Of a stretch of 59,539 nt of DNA, positions 26,984-36,314 are shown piece after piece. Source of the DNA: Micrococcaceae bacterium (GTDB taxonomy: Bacteria > Actinomycetota > Actinomycetes > Actinomycetales > Micrococcaceae); contig JABXHI010000002.1 in assembly GCA_013393415.1 (NCBI GenBank), forward strand, positions 1 through 59,539. Direction: 5' to 3'. Numbering within the stretch: position 1 is the first letter of the stretch; every line of letters begins with the position of its first letter. The notes below the pieces were generated by a model. The model was given only the letters and a program-made list of their open reading frames with translations. It did no database searches and was not told the origin of the DNA. A program made the translations under genes and the position numbers.

Positions 26984-28156
26984 ATGGGATTGCCGTATTC
27001 GAAATACCAACCGCAGATCGATGCGGTACTGACTCACGAGGTGCTCTCTGGCATCCGTGAACGCGCCAGCTATTATGACGAACACAATGCCTTTCCCGAC
27101 ACAGACCTCGAAGTGTTGAAAGAGGCCGGATATTTCGCCGCGTTCGCATCGATTGCTGACGGGGGACTGGGGTGGAACTTCGCAGCGGTGGTCGACGCTC
27201 AAAAGCAACTCGCCGCACATGCACCAGCCACCGCATTGGCGGTCAACATGCACCTTATTTGGTCTGGCGTCGCCGCCATTTTCAACGCGACTGGTCACCA
27301 CGACCTGGATTTCATCCTCCAAGAGGCCGCGGCTGGTGAAACGTATGCATTCGGCATCTCGGAGGCGGCCAATGACGCGGTGCTATTCGATTCCAGTACC
27401 ACTGCAGAAGTCCAAAGGGATGGTTCGGTAAAATTTACCGGCACAAAGATCTTCACCACGCTGTCCCCAGCTTGGACGCGGCTGGGAATATTCGGCAAGA
27501 CACCAGACGGCTCGGAACTCATCTATGCAGTGTTAGACCGTGCCGAAGGCAATACCGAAGCCGATGGATCACATTGGGACATGCTCGGTATGCGAGCAAC
27601 ACATTCCTTCGTGACGCATCTCAACGGTGCCGTGGTGCCTGCAGATCGTGTTATTCGACGTATCCCAACCGGCCCAAACCAGGATCTGTTGACGTTTGGC
27701 ATCTTTGCGTCATTCCTCACACTCATCTCAGCGGTATACGCCGGGATGGGGGATCGCGCCGTAGAAATTGCGGCAGAAAAACTCCACACCAGAAGGTCGA
27801 AGGTGCACGATGCACCCCTGTCGCAAGACCCGATTCTGCGATACAAACACGGTGAAGCCGTGCTACGACAGATGACACAGGATCAACAGCTCTCGGGTTT
27901 AGCAGAAGCGATCACCAATCTCACCGAATACGACAATGAATGGTTTCCCCGCCTGGTCGCAAATAAAATCACTGCCATCAGAACTGCCAAAGCTCAAGTC
28001 GATTATGCCTTTGAAGCTTCTGGTGGCGCAGGATTCCATCGGAGCCAAGAAATCGCGCGACTCTACCGCGATGTGATGGCCGGATTTTATCACCCGTCCG
28101 ATGACGAATCAGCACACACCACATTCGCCACGTTCGGGCTTGGGCCCGTGGACTAA
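26984..28156 (+). CDS. Acyl-CoA dehydrogenase family protein
   Basis: A 390-residue flavoprotein of normal acyl-CoA dehydrogenase length. The flavin-binding central part is visible (FGISEAANDAVLFDSS, VKFTGTKIFTTLSPAWTRLG), and the C-terminal helical domain ends in FEASGGAGFHRSQEIARLYRDVMAG, the conserved motif near the active site. The first segment lacks the strong TEP motif, so it may belong to a divergent subgroup with an unusual substrate. TAAGGAG lies five bases before the ATG. Confidence 0.87.
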   Translation: MGLPYSKYQPQIDAVLTHEVLSGIRERASYYDEHNAFPDTDLEVLKEAGYFAAFASIADGGLGWNFAAVVDAQKQLAAHAPATALAVNMHLIWSGVAAIFNATGHHDLDFILQEAAAGETYAFGISEAANDAVLFDSSTTAEVQRDGSVKFTGTKIFTTLSPAWTRLGIFGKTPDGSELIYAVLDRAEGNTEADGSHWDMLGMRATHSFVTHLNGAVVPADRVIRRIPTGPNQDLLTFGIFASFLTLISAVYAGMGDRAVEIAAEKLHTRRSKVHDAPLSQDPILRYKHGEAVLRQMTQDQQLSGLAEAITNLTEYDNEWFPRLVANKITAIRTAKAQVDYAFEASGGAGFHRSQEIARLYRDVMAGFYHPSDDESAHTTFATFGLGPVD

Positions 28157-28166
28157 CGCTGGTAGC

Positions 28167-28406
28167 TCAGATCGTCACCAAGGTGGATTCGACCTTCATG
28201 GCCTTACGCCGCAACCAAAAACGTCGAGTCCCGCCCCTGTACAACAGTGACCGTTGCAGCTCCCAGTGTCCGTATTCAGCGTGCTCGACGAGGCGTCGGC
28301 GGGCGTGTGCTAGGGATTCATTCGGCGCCACGGTGATCACCAGGTATTCCCATGAATTTTTGCGGGTTAGAGAATCAACACTGCTAATGATCGGTGTCTC
28401 TCGCAC
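28167..28406 (-). CDS. DUF5703 family small protein
   Basis: A 79-residue protein with the pattern WEYLVITVAPNESLAHARR, EYGHWELQRSLLYRGG and RRFWLRRK, which I recognise as the DUF5703 family of actinobacteria. It has no known function. The start is GTG at 28406, seven bases after AGGAGG. It is convergent with the acyl-CoA dehydrogenase gene and ends 10 bases from it. Confidence 0.72.
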   Translation of the reverse strand: MRETPIISSVDSLTRKNSWEYLVITVAPNESLAHARRRLVEHAEYGHWELQRSLLYRGGTRRFWLRRKAMKVESTLVTI

Positions 28407-28555
28407 TCGTGAGCCTCCTAGTGGTCTTCCACCCGTATGACAATTACACCTACTGTAGTCAGCGGAACCGTAAATCGGAATGCATCATTTTGAGCTTTTC
28501 GCAGCAGGCCAAGCACACAAATGAGTAAAGTGTAGTCAGGCCCGACAATCCAAGA

Positions 28556-28561
28556 TAGCCT
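28556..28561 (+). promoter_or_regulatory. -10 box for leaderless acidic protein gene
   Basis: TAGCCT fits TANNNT and ends seven bases before the ATG at 28569; no Shine-Dalgarno is present. Confidence 0.45.
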
Positions 28562-28568
28562 AGACATC

Positions 28569-28865
28569 ATGAGCACCGATCCACGCGTTTCGCTAGAGGC
28601 ACTTATTTCAACTCTCCAAGAACATCTTGCTGCCGCAACGAATAAACGCGGTGACGATGACCCCGCCGTGGAGCACGCCTACTACGCCCTTGCCGATGCC
28701 TTCGAAGGCTATGAAGATGCCCTCTACGACGCGACCGGAGAGGTTACTCCCTTAGATATCTTCGAAGACGATGATGATGAAGACGACGACTTCGATGATT
28801 TTGATGGCGAAACAGAGTACGACGAACTCGATCTGGACGACGAAGACGACCGTGACGAAGACTAA
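28569..28865 (+). CDS. Conserved acidic protein, unknown
   Basis: A 98-residue protein with a helical first half (LEALISTLQEHLAAA, then AYYALADAFEGYEDALYDAT) and a tail made almost only of Asp and Glu. I recall similar short proteins in Micrococcaceae, sometimes mislabelled as primosomal protein; no function is known to me. The gene looks leaderless and lies 60 bases before uppP, which has its own -10 box. Confidence 0.7.
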   Translation: MSTDPRVSLEALISTLQEHLAAATNKRGDDDPAVEHAYYALADAFEGYEDALYDATGEVTPLDIFEDDDDEDDDFDDFDGETEYDELDLDDEDDRDED

Positions 28866-28912
28866 AGGTGTCGAAGCGGCGTAGTCTCAAAAAAAAATTT
28901 TGACTAGTGTCG

Positions 28913-28918
28913 TAGGGT
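28913..28918 (+). promoter_or_regulatory. -10 box for leaderless uppP
   Basis: TAGGGT fits TANNNT and ends seven bases before the GTG at 28926, again without a Shine-Dalgarno. Confidence 0.45.
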
Positions 28919-28925
28919 TGACCAG

Positions 28926-29759
28926 GTGAACTGGATTGAAGCTATCATCCTTGGCCTGGTCCAAGGCCTAACCGAATTTTTGCCGGTCTCGTCCTCGGCA
29001 CACTTACGTGTCGTCGGTGAGTTCCTTCCCGGTGCAGCAGACCCTGGTGCCGCGTTTACCGCGATCACCCAAATCGGTACCGAACTGGCGGTGCTCCTCT
29101 ATTTCTGGAGCGATATTACGCGCATCATCTCCAAATGGTGCAAAGCGTTAGTCGGCAAAGTAAAACACTCCGACCCAGATGTTCGTATGGGTTGGCTGAT
29201 TATTATCGGGTCGATCCCCATCGGGGTACTCGGGCTACTCTTCGAAGACTATATCGATACCACGTTCCGCTCCTTATGGATCGTGGCCACCATGCTCATC
29301 GTATTCGGTGTACTACTGGCTATGGCCGACACCTGGGGCAAACAATTCAAACCCATTAGGCAACTCACGTGGCGAGATGGCATTCTCTACGGTTTGGCTC
29401 AAGCACTCGCACTCATTCCCGGGGTATCGCGCTCAGGGGGCACCATCACCATGGGTCTAGCCCTGGGATACACGCGCCAAGCCGCGGCACGGTATGCCTT
29501 TCTGTTAGCGGTCCCGGCAGTGTTCGCATCGGGTTTCTATAAGCTCGCTCAATCCCTCACAGAACCCGATCCCGCTGCTACCTACGGCATGGCAGAGACT
29601 TTTCTCGCTACCGGTGTGGCATTCATCGTCGGGTACGCAGTCATTGCCTGGCTCATGCGTTTTATTTCCAACAACTCCTTCAATGTGTTCGTCTGGTATC
29701 GCATCCTGCTCGGTGTCGCGTTATATATTCTGCTGGGTCTAGGACTAATTAACGCCTAG
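28926..29759 (+). CDS. uppP: Undecaprenyl-diphosphatase UppP
   Basis: A 277-residue membrane enzyme that dephosphorylates undecaprenyl diphosphate so that the lipid carrier of cell-wall synthesis can be reused. It has the BacA-type motifs [18 protein letters not shown] near the N-terminus and [10 protein letters not shown] near residue 170, with about eight membrane helices. The start is GTG at 28926. A terminator overlaps its 3' end. Confidence 0.94.
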   Translation: MNWIEAIILGLVQGLTEFLPVSSSAHLRVVGEFLPGAADPGAAFTAITQIGTELAVLLYFWSDITRIISKWCKALVGKVKHSDPDVRMGWLIIIGSIPIGVLGLLFEDYIDTTFRSLWIVATMLIVFGVLLAMADTWGKQFKPIRQLTWRDGILYGLAQALALIPGVSRSGGTITMGLALGYTRQAAARYAFLLAVPAVFASGFYKLAQSLTEPDPAATYGMAETFLATGVAFIVGYAVIAWLMRFISNNSFNVFVWYRILLGVALYILLGLGLINA

Positions 29760-29769
29760 TCCTAGACCC
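29735..29769. terminator. Terminator after uppP
   Basis: GGGTCTAGGACTA (29735-29747) and TAGTCCTAGACCC (29757-29769) form a perfect 13-bp stem with a 9-base loop that spans the uppP stop codon. Confidence 0.75.
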
Positions 29770-29816
29770 ACCCTGCTGTCATCGGATCATCATTCGTAAG
29801 GAACACCTCAGTTTTC

Positions 29817-31091
29817 ATGAAATCTTGGATCACTCCGTTCCCGGTTGCTCTACCGGTACACGAAGATAACCTCTACCTCTTTGATACTGCTGCACAACAG
29901 AAACAGCGGGTCACAGTGGAAGACCACCATGCCACCATGTATGTCTGTGGCATCACACCATATGACGCGACCCATCTTGGCCATGCCAATACCTACGTCG
30001 CTTTCGATCTGCTCTATCGGTACTGGATTGCTGCCGGTTATCGGGTGACCTACACACAAAATGTCACCGATGTGGATGACCCGCTTTTCGAACGGGCCAA
30101 CGAGCTCGACATTGACTATCGAGAACTCGGGCAGGAACAAACCGACCTCTTCCGCTCCGATATGCAACACCTCAACGTCTTAGCGCCATCACATTATCTT
30201 GGCGTGTCAGAAACGGTCGACTGGATTCGAACCCTGGTGCGTGACATGGTCACCGCCGGCGTCGCCTACGAAGTGCCCGGTGATGAGACCCACCCGGATG
30301 GCGATATCTACTTCTCCATCGAAGCTGCAGAAAAACAAACTCCATGGCGTCTGGGGTCGATCGGTGCCCATACTACCGATGAGATGCTCGAATACTTTCC
30401 GGAACGTGGGGGAGACCCAAACCGGCCCGGCAAGCGGAACCCTCTTGATCCGCTCATTTGGTCTGCCCGCCGTGAGGGCGAACCATACTGGTCTGACGAG
30501 GTGCTAGGCGAGGGGAGACCCGGGTGGCACGTGGAGTGTTCAGCAATAGCCCATCACACGCTGCCGGCGCCCTTTACCGTGCAGGGAGGCGGCTCAGATC
30601 TGCGCTTCCCACACCACGAGTTCTCTGCCGCACACGCTACATCGGTCACCGGGCAGCCCATGGCACAGCACATGGTGCACTCGGGCATGGTTGGGCTAAA
30701 CGGTGTGAAAATGTCCAAATCGCTGGGTAATCTCGAGCTGGTATCGAATTTGGTAGCCCGTGGAAAGTCTCCCGTAGCCATTCGCACACTCTTACTGGAC
30801 AACCACTACCGTAGTGACTGGTCGTACTCCGAGGACGCACTCACTGCTACAACGACGCGTCTTGAGGCATGGAAGTCCGCGCTTGCCTTCGAACAAGCAG
30901 GCGATGCCGATGCGTTATCCGGCGAGATTTTTGCGGCGCTTTCGGATGATCTCGATGCGCCAAACGCACTGCGAGCTGTGGACCGGTGGGCCGAGCGCGT
31001 TCACGCGGCGGCGACACCTCGAGATACATCGTTAGCTGCCATCAACGTCGCCGTCATCCTGGATGCCCTGTTGGGCATCAAACTCTACTGA
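29817..31091 (+). CDS. mshC: Mycothiol ligase MshC
   Basis: A 424-residue enzyme that ligates cysteine to glucosaminyl-inositol with ATP in mycothiol synthesis; it is a relative of cysteinyl-tRNA synthetase. It shows the zinc-ligand Cys44 in MYVCGITPYDATHLGHA, the HIGH-like HLGH (53-56), WHVECSAIA and the KMSKS loop in GVKMSKSLGN. Its short C-terminus without a tRNA-binding domain distinguishes it from CysS. It is convergent with the PAC2 gene. Confidence 0.94.
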   Translation: MKSWITPFPVALPVHEDNLYLFDTAAQQKQRVTVEDHHATMYVCGITPYDATHLGHANTYVAFDLLYRYWIAAGYRVTYTQNVTDVDDPLFERANELDIDYRELGQEQTDLFRSDMQHLNVLAPSHYLGVSETVDWIRTLVRDMVTAGVAYEVPGDETHPDGDIYFSIEAAEKQTPWRLGSIGAHTTDEMLEYFPERGGDPNRPGKRNPLDPLIWSARREGEPYWSDEVLGEGRPGWHVECSAIAHHTLPAPFTVQGGGSDLRFPHHEFSAAHATSVTGQPMAQHMVHSGMVGLNGVKMSKSLGNLELVSNLVARGKSPVAIRTLLLDNHYRSDWSYSEDALTATTTRLEAWKSALAFEQAGDADALSGEIFAALSDDLDAPNALRAVDRWAERVHAAATPRDTSLAAINVAVILDALLGIKLY

Positions 31092-31104
31092 GGTACGCCA
31101 AGCG

Positions 31105-32049
31105 CTAGCGAGTTCCGCCACCTTGGGTGGCGGAACCGCCGCCCTCATCCCGGCGTTTCAAATACCGCTCAAATTCTTTGGCAATCTGTTCACCGGATGC
31201 TTCCGGGAGCTTTTCGGTATCTCGGGCTTCTTCCAGCTGCTGAATATATGCCGCCACATCCGGATCTTCTCCGGCCAATTCGTCAACGCCACGCTCCCAG
31301 GCGGCCGCATCATCCGCGAGCGATTTGAGATCCAGACGCAGACCCAACAGCTCTTCGAATTCTTTGAGTAACGCCAGCAGAGCTTTCGGCGAGGGCGCCT
31401 GCGCCACGTAGTGGGGGACCGTCACCCAGGTTGAAATCGTGGGCCAGCCACGAGCCATCGATTCATCAGTCAGCACCCCGGTAATTCCCGTGGGCCCCTC
31501 GTAGGTCGGTTTCGCGAATCCTTCGAGCGCATCACGTAGCTGCTGCGACGCAGAAGATTTTGATGGTGTCAGCGGTCGAGAGTGCGGTACATCGGCTAAG
31601 AGTGCTCCCGAGACGACAATGGCGTCCACGTCCCACTCCTCGGCGTACTCCATAATCTCCTTGACGAAATACCGCCAGCGCAAACTCGGTTCGGTCCCCA
31701 GCACGAGGTAGAGTTCCGGCTGATCCGGATGCGTGTGACCAGCAACCGAATGCAACACCCGGGTGCGAGGCCAGGCGATCTGGCCGGTGCCATCATCATT
31801 GCGTGTCACAACCGGCCGAGTCACCTGATAATCGTAGAAATCATCCTGGTTCAACTCACTGATGAGTTCCGCGTTCGTTTGACGCGCGATCTCTTCGAGC
31901 GCATCCGTGGCAACATCGCCAGCATCGGACCACCCTTCAAACGCCGCCACCATGATGCGGGGTGGGCGAGCCGTCCGCCCAGACAACGTCGGAGTGTGAG
32001 TCGTCAACCAACCGAGGAAGCTCTGATCGACACCAGAAAATTCAGACAT
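31105..32049 (-). CDS. PAC2 family protein
   Basis: A 314-residue protein of the PAC2 family, named after eukaryotic proteasome assembly chaperones and common in actinobacteria with unknown role. The family-like start is RIMVAAFEGWSDAGDVATDALE, with GLRLDLKSLADDAAAWERGVDELA near the end. The start at ATG 32049 has GGA six bases upstream. It lies near the pupylation cluster, but nothing shows a direct link, and this cluster lacks a proteasome core. Confidence 0.85.
   Translation of the reverse strand: MSEFSGVDQSFLGWLTTHTPTLSGRTARPPRIMVAAFEGWSDAGDVATDALEEIARQTNAELISELNQDDFYDYQVTRPVVTRNDDGTGQIAWPRTRVLHSVAGHTHPDQPELYLVLGTEPSLRWRYFVKEIMEYAEEWDVDAIVVSGALLADVPHSRPLTPSKSSASQQLRDALEGFAKPTYEGPTGITGVLTDESMARGWPTISTWVTVPHYVAQAPSPKALLALLKEFEELLGLRLDLKSLADDAAAWERGVDELAGEDPDVAAYIQQLEEARDTEKLPEASGEQIAKEFERYLKRRDEGGGSATQGGGTR
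31112..31136. terminator. Hairpin at the mshC/PAC2 convergence
   Basis: GTTCCGCCACC (31112-31122) and GGTGGCGGAAC (31126-31136) form a perfect 11-bp stem with a 3-base loop. It lies inside the last codons of the PAC2 gene, 20 bases after the mshC stop, and may terminate mshC. Confidence 0.6.
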
Positions 32050-32234
32050 ACAATCCATTCACTACGATCAAAAACTGTGTAGGGTCCAGCTTAGCCAACA
32101 GATCAACCCCGTGACACCCATGTTCGCTCAGGCCCGGTTAGACTGACAGCTATTGCCGGTCCAGCCCATGTTTAAAGTATGGCAAAGTTTAATGCACACC
32201 TGCCTCAGCAATACCAAGGATGGTTTCACCTCAT

Positions 32235-33401
32235 ATGACCTCCAGAAAAGGCTTACAGCTTGCCTCGGTAGCCGGCGTGCCGATTTATATCAGCTGGTCC
32301 TGGTGGTTTTTTGCCGCACTCATTATCGTGCTGTTTCGACCAACATTCGCCCAGGCACTGCCGGACGCGTCCACCGGGTGGACCTGGGCGGTCTCAGCAT
32401 TTTTTGTTCTTATCATGTTCGGCACCGTCCTGATCCATGAGATTGCCCACGCGCTGGCCGCGGTGTCGTTTCGTTGGAAGGTCAATGACGTCACCCTGAA
32501 TTTTTGGGGCGGTGCGACCGTCTATGAGCACTCTTCCACGGGAAAAGCTCAAACCCCACTGCGGTCCCTGACCGTCGCCCTCGTCGGCCCGATATCCAAC
32601 CTGCTGATCGCCGGTATTGCCTGGCTGTTGCTCCAAATGTTGTTGGAACCCGCGGGAACAACACAAGTGCTGTTGACGGTCACGGTGTGGGCCAATCTGT
32701 TGATCGGGGTCTTTAATCTCCTGCCTGGCCATCCGCTCGATGGTGGCCGCATCGTCGAATCGGCCACCTGGGCTGCGACCGGGTCACGAGCGCGTGGCAT
32801 GCGTGCCGCTGGATGGTCCGGACGCATCATCGTCTTGTTGTTATTCCTGGTGGGGTTCTTCGTGCCGTTACTGCAGACTGGCGAAGTCTCCATCTTTGCC
32901 GTACTCATCATCGTGATGATCGGGTTTATGCTGTGGCAGGCTGCCAGCGGTGCGATCAAAGCAGCAAACATGCAATTAGTCGCTGAACGCATGCGCATCA
33001 TTGATCTGATGACGCCGGTACACACCATTATGGCGGATGCGAGCATCTCTGAGCTGGTACCGCTGTTATCTAATGCAGGGCCTGGAGACGAATACCAACA
33101 GCTGCCGATCGCCGTACTTGAGCATGCTGAGACCTCCGAGGACGAGATCCTGGTGGGGCTCGTTGACCACAGCGCGTTGTCGACGGTGCCACGCAGCTCG
33201 TGGCATCTGCCCGTCAATGCGGTCTCGCAGGCCGTGAACCGTCGTGCACAGATCGGTGCATCCGAGGCGATCGAAGCCTTGTTCACCACATTCATGGAGT
33301 TTCCCGATGAACTGGTTGCCGTGGTGGACACCACTCACAGCCCACACAAAATCATCGGTATCGTCAATCCAGAAACGCTCGCTGGCCGGCTCCACGCCTA
33401 A
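32235..33401 (+). CDS. Site-2 protease family membrane metallopeptidase
   Basis: A 388-residue M50-type protease that cuts peptide bonds inside the membrane, often releasing regulators. The zinc motif is HEIAH (residues 68-72) and the third ligand is in NLLPGHPLDGGR. Six hydrophobic segments are followed by a C-terminal region that resembles a pair of CBS domains (LMTPVHTIMADASISELV). The start at ATG 32235 fits the family N-terminus better than another ATG 15 bases earlier. A GAAAGGA-led trmI gene follows after 43 bases. Confidence 0.87.
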   Translation: MTSRKGLQLASVAGVPIYISWSWWFFAALIIVLFRPTFAQALPDASTGWTWAVSAFFVLIMFGTVLIHEIAHALAAVSFRWKVNDVTLNFWGGATVYEHSSTGKAQTPLRSLTVALVGPISNLLIAGIAWLLLQMLLEPAGTTQVLLTVTVWANLLIGVFNLLPGHPLDGGRIVESATWAATGSRARGMRAAGWSGRIIVLLLFLVGFFVPLLQTGEVSIFAVLIIVMIGFMLWQAASGAIKAANMQLVAERMRIIDLMTPVHTIMADASISELVPLLSNAGPGDEYQQLPIAVLEHAETSEDEILVGLVDHSALSTVPRSSWHLPVNAVSQAVNRRAQIGASEAIEALFTTFMEFPDELVAVVDTTHSPHKIIGIVNPETLAGRLHA

Positions 33402-33444
33402 AACCAAAGCTGTATTGCCTGATCAGTTTCGAAAGGACTGCTGA

Positions 33445-34524
33445 ATGACCACTTCTGGTGACCAAAACCCACCTATCGGAGCGCTCAGTCGTCGAGGCCC
33501 CCTGCGGAGCGGCGAACGTGTACAACTTACCGATGAGCGAGGCAAACTCCACACCATCACGCTGCTGACCGGTGAATCCTTCCACACTCAGCACGGGGTG
33601 CTGCACCATGATGCGCTGATCGGTGGTCCCGAAGGCGTCGTGGTAGAAAATACGCACGGATTTGAATACCAGGTCCTCAGGCCACTCATCTCGGATTATG
33701 TCTTGTCCATGCCACGTGGCGCCACGGTCATTTATCCAAAAGATACCGGTCAGATTATCCATATGGCCGACATTTTCCCGGGCGCCAGAGTCGTTGAGGC
33801 CGGCGTGGGGTCAGGCGGCCTGTCTATTTCGTTGCTACGAGCAGTGGGGGAGCAGGGCAACGTCTATTCGTATGAACGGCGGGCCGATTTCGCGGAGATT
33901 GCCGAAGCAAATGTGACAACGTTCTTTGGTGCACGACATCCTGCGTTCAGCATCACGTTGGGCGATGTCCAAGACGAGGCCAAACGGGCACATGAGCCAG
34001 GCAGTATCGATCGGATTATTTTCGATATGTTGGCCCCGTGGGAGGCCATCGACACGGTCGCAGAACTGCTTGCCCCCGGAGGAGTATGGCTAAACTACGT
34101 GGCAACCGCCACCCAACTGTCCCGTATTCATGAGGCAATCCGTGACGATGGACGCTTCACTGCCGCAGAAGCCTCCGAGACGATGGTACGCGGTTGGCAT
34201 TTGGACGGTCTGGCGGTACGTCCGCAGCATCGCATGGTCGGCCACACCGGATTTCTCCTCATGACTCGCCGCCTTGCCCTGGGCCAAGAAGGGCTAGAAC
34301 TCCGTCGGCGGATCAAGACGTTTGCTCAAGAAGACATGGATATCTGGACCCCGAACGACGAAACACACTGGCAACCTGAAAAACTCGGCCACCGCGAACC
34401 CACCACGAAACGCGCAAAAAAGGCGGTTCGTCAGTCCAAGGCTCAGGCCCAGCGGGCTGTGGAATCACTGGAGACTGAGCGGACGGCTAAAAATTCGCAA
34501 CCAGACGATCAGAACTTCACCTGA
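33445..34524 (+). CDS. trmI: tRNA (adenine-N1)-methyltransferase TrmI
   Basis: A 359-residue SAM-dependent enzyme that methylates A58 (and often A57) of tRNA. The SAM motif is VVEAGVGSGGLS (116-127); IIFDMLAPWE is the motif near the catalytic site. A basic C-terminal tail of about 60 residues is added. In actinobacteria this gene typically lies directly before the proteasome ATPase gene, as here. Confidence 0.9.
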   Translation: MTTSGDQNPPIGALSRRGPLRSGERVQLTDERGKLHTITLLTGESFHTQHGVLHHDALIGGPEGVVVENTHGFEYQVLRPLISDYVLSMPRGATVIYPKDTGQIIHMADIFPGARVVEAGVGSGGLSISLLRAVGEQGNVYSYERRADFAEIAEANVTTFFGARHPAFSITLGDVQDEAKRAHEPGSIDRIIFDMLAPWEAIDTVAELLAPGGVWLNYVATATQLSRIHEAIRDDGRFTAAEASETMVRGWHLDGLAVRPQHRMVGHTGFLLMTRRLALGQEGLELRRRIKTFAQEDMDIWTPNDETHWQPEKLGHREPTTKRAKKAVRQSKAQAQRAVESLETERTAKNSQPDDQNFT

Positions 34525-34597
34525 ACCCAAGACGGAAACTGCGAAGCCACGTAGACTATTGACCATCACGACCTAAACGCTTGGAGGTAAGGCTAGC

Positions 34598-36310
34598 TTG
34601 TCTGAGAATGCGCCGATCGGCACACCACAAGAATCGGTGTCTGCCGAAACCCACCGAGATTTGCAGCATAAGTATGACTCGACACGGCGTCGGCTAGCCA
34701 CCTTAGTGGAAGATAATCGCAAGCTGCGAGCCGACCTCGAGACTGCTTCGCGCAACAACCGGCGCATGGTAGATATCCTCAATCTGACCCGCGAAGAAAT
34801 TGCGGATCTTAAAGACTCTATTGCCGATAATGCCCAGCCGCCCTTTAGTTTTGCCACCGTGCTCGGCGTGCATACCGCTCGCGAACACAACCCGGATCTC
34901 GAACTGCCCGCCGTGGCACGACCGAGCGCAGATATTCTGTATTCGGGGCGAAAAATGCGCACGCATATTTCACCGATGCTCAAGGCCGAAACTGTGACAG
35001 CTGGTAGCGAGGTACTGCTGGATGAGGGCTTGTCCATTATCGGCGTATTAGGCACCAATCCCACCGGCGAAACCGGCCGTGTCAAAGAACTCCTGGACGC
35101 CGAGCGTCTTCTCATTGTTGGCCGCTCGGATGATGAACACGTCGTGAAACGAGCAGCAGAACTCCACGATTTACGAATCCGCGTTGGTGATGCGGTACTG
35201 GTCGATTATCGTTCCGGTTACGCAACGCAAATGTTGGATGTTTCGGACGTCCAAGATGTGATGTTGGAAGAAATACCGGATGCGACCTTTGACGATATCG
35301 GCGGCCTTGGTGAACAGATTGAACAAATCCGTGATTCAGTTGAACTGCCATTTTTGTATCCGCAGTTGTACCAGGAGCACCAGCTCGAAGCACCAAAGGG
35401 CATCCTGCTCTACGGGCCACCGGGCACCGGCAAAACACTCATAGCCAAAGCGGTCGCCCAGTCACTGACCGGCCGTGCCGACGGGGTGGACCACTCATAT
35501 TTTTTGAATATTAAAGGGCCGGAGCTGCTCAATAAATATGTCGGGGAAACAGAGCGCCACATCCGTACGATCTTTTCTCGCGCCAGGGAGATGGCCTCTG
35601 ATGGGTATCCCGTGGTGATCTTTTTCGACGAGATGGAATCGTTGTTCCGCACTCGTGGCTCGGGCACCTCCTCGGATGTCGAGACCACGATCGTGCCCCA
35701 ATTGCTAGCCGAAATTGATGGTGTGGAGTCACTGCAGAATGTCATCGTCATTGGTGCCTCCAACCGTGAGGACATGATTGATCCGGCTATTTTGCGTCCC
35801 GGTCGGCTCGATGTAAAAATCCGGGTGGACCGTCCGAACGCCGCGGGGGCCAAAGAAATTCTCAAGATCTATCTGGATACTCAGGTACCGATTCATCCAG
35901 ATGAAATCGTCGAACACGGACGGGCACAAGCTGCGATCGACCACATGATCGACCAGGCCGTCGAAGCGCTCTATTCTCGCGGTGAACAGAACCAATTCGT
36001 GGAAGTCACCTACCAAGACGGCACCACCAATGTGCTGTATTTTGCCGACTTCGTCTCCGGTGCCACCATCTCCAATATTGTGGATCGCACCAAACGCTTG
36101 GCAATCAAAGACTATCTCGAGGCGCATGCCCACGATGTGCACAGTGCCAAAGGTGTGAAATCCAGTCACCTGTTGAGAGCTATTCATGAAGAGCAGGCTC
36201 AGCAGCTAGATCTGCCGGATACGGCAGCACCGCAGCAGTGGTTAAGACTGGCTGGCCACCGCGGAGCACAAGCCGTGGCCTTGCGAGTCCTACAGAATGG
36301 GCAGGGGTAA
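34598..36310 (+). CDS. arc: AAA ATPase ARC/Mpa without the proteasome-docking tail
   Basis: The ATPase that in mycobacteria recognises pupylated proteins and feeds them to the 20S proteasome. It has an N-terminal coiled coil (about residues 18-75) that binds Pup, OB domains, and an AAA module with GPPGTGKT (273-280) and VVIFFDEMES. The start is TTG at 34598 with GGAGG 10 bases before it. The protein is 570 residues and ends in ALRVLQNGQG. The C-terminal GQYL motif found in Mpa/ARC of proteasome-bearing species is absent. With no 20S genes in the cluster, it may act alone as an unfoldase, as proposed for Corynebacterium. Confidence 0.9.
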   Translation: MSENAPIGTPQESVSAETHRDLQHKYDSTRRRLATLVEDNRKLRADLETASRNNRRMVDILNLTREEIADLKDSIADNAQPPFSFATVLGVHTAREHNPDLELPAVARPSADILYSGRKMRTHISPMLKAETVTAGSEVLLDEGLSIIGVLGTNPTGETGRVKELLDAERLLIVGRSDDEHVVKRAAELHDLRIRVGDAVLVDYRSGYATQMLDVSDVQDVMLEEIPDATFDDIGGLGEQIEQIRDSVELPFLYPQLYQEHQLEAPKGILLYGPPGTGKTLIAKAVAQSLTGRADGVDHSYFLNIKGPELLNKYVGETERHIRTIFSRAREMASDGYPVVIFFDEMESLFRTRGSGTSSDVETTIVPQLLAEIDGVESLQNVIVIGASNREDMIDPAILRPGRLDVKIRVDRPNAAGAKEILKIYLDTQVPIHPDEIVEHGRAQAAIDHMIDQAVEALYSRGEQNQFVEVTYQDGTTNVLYFADFVSGATISNIVDRTKRLAIKDYLEAHAHDVHSAKGVKSSHLLRAIHEEQAQQLDLPDTAAPQQWLRLAGHRGAQAVALRVLQNGQG

Positions 36311-36314
36311 CACG

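Noticed and set aside
32549-33334. 261-residue frame on the - strand opposite the site-2 protease
   Set aside because: Shadow of a gene with clear zinc motifs; composition is Ser/Thr/Met-rich and without domain pattern.
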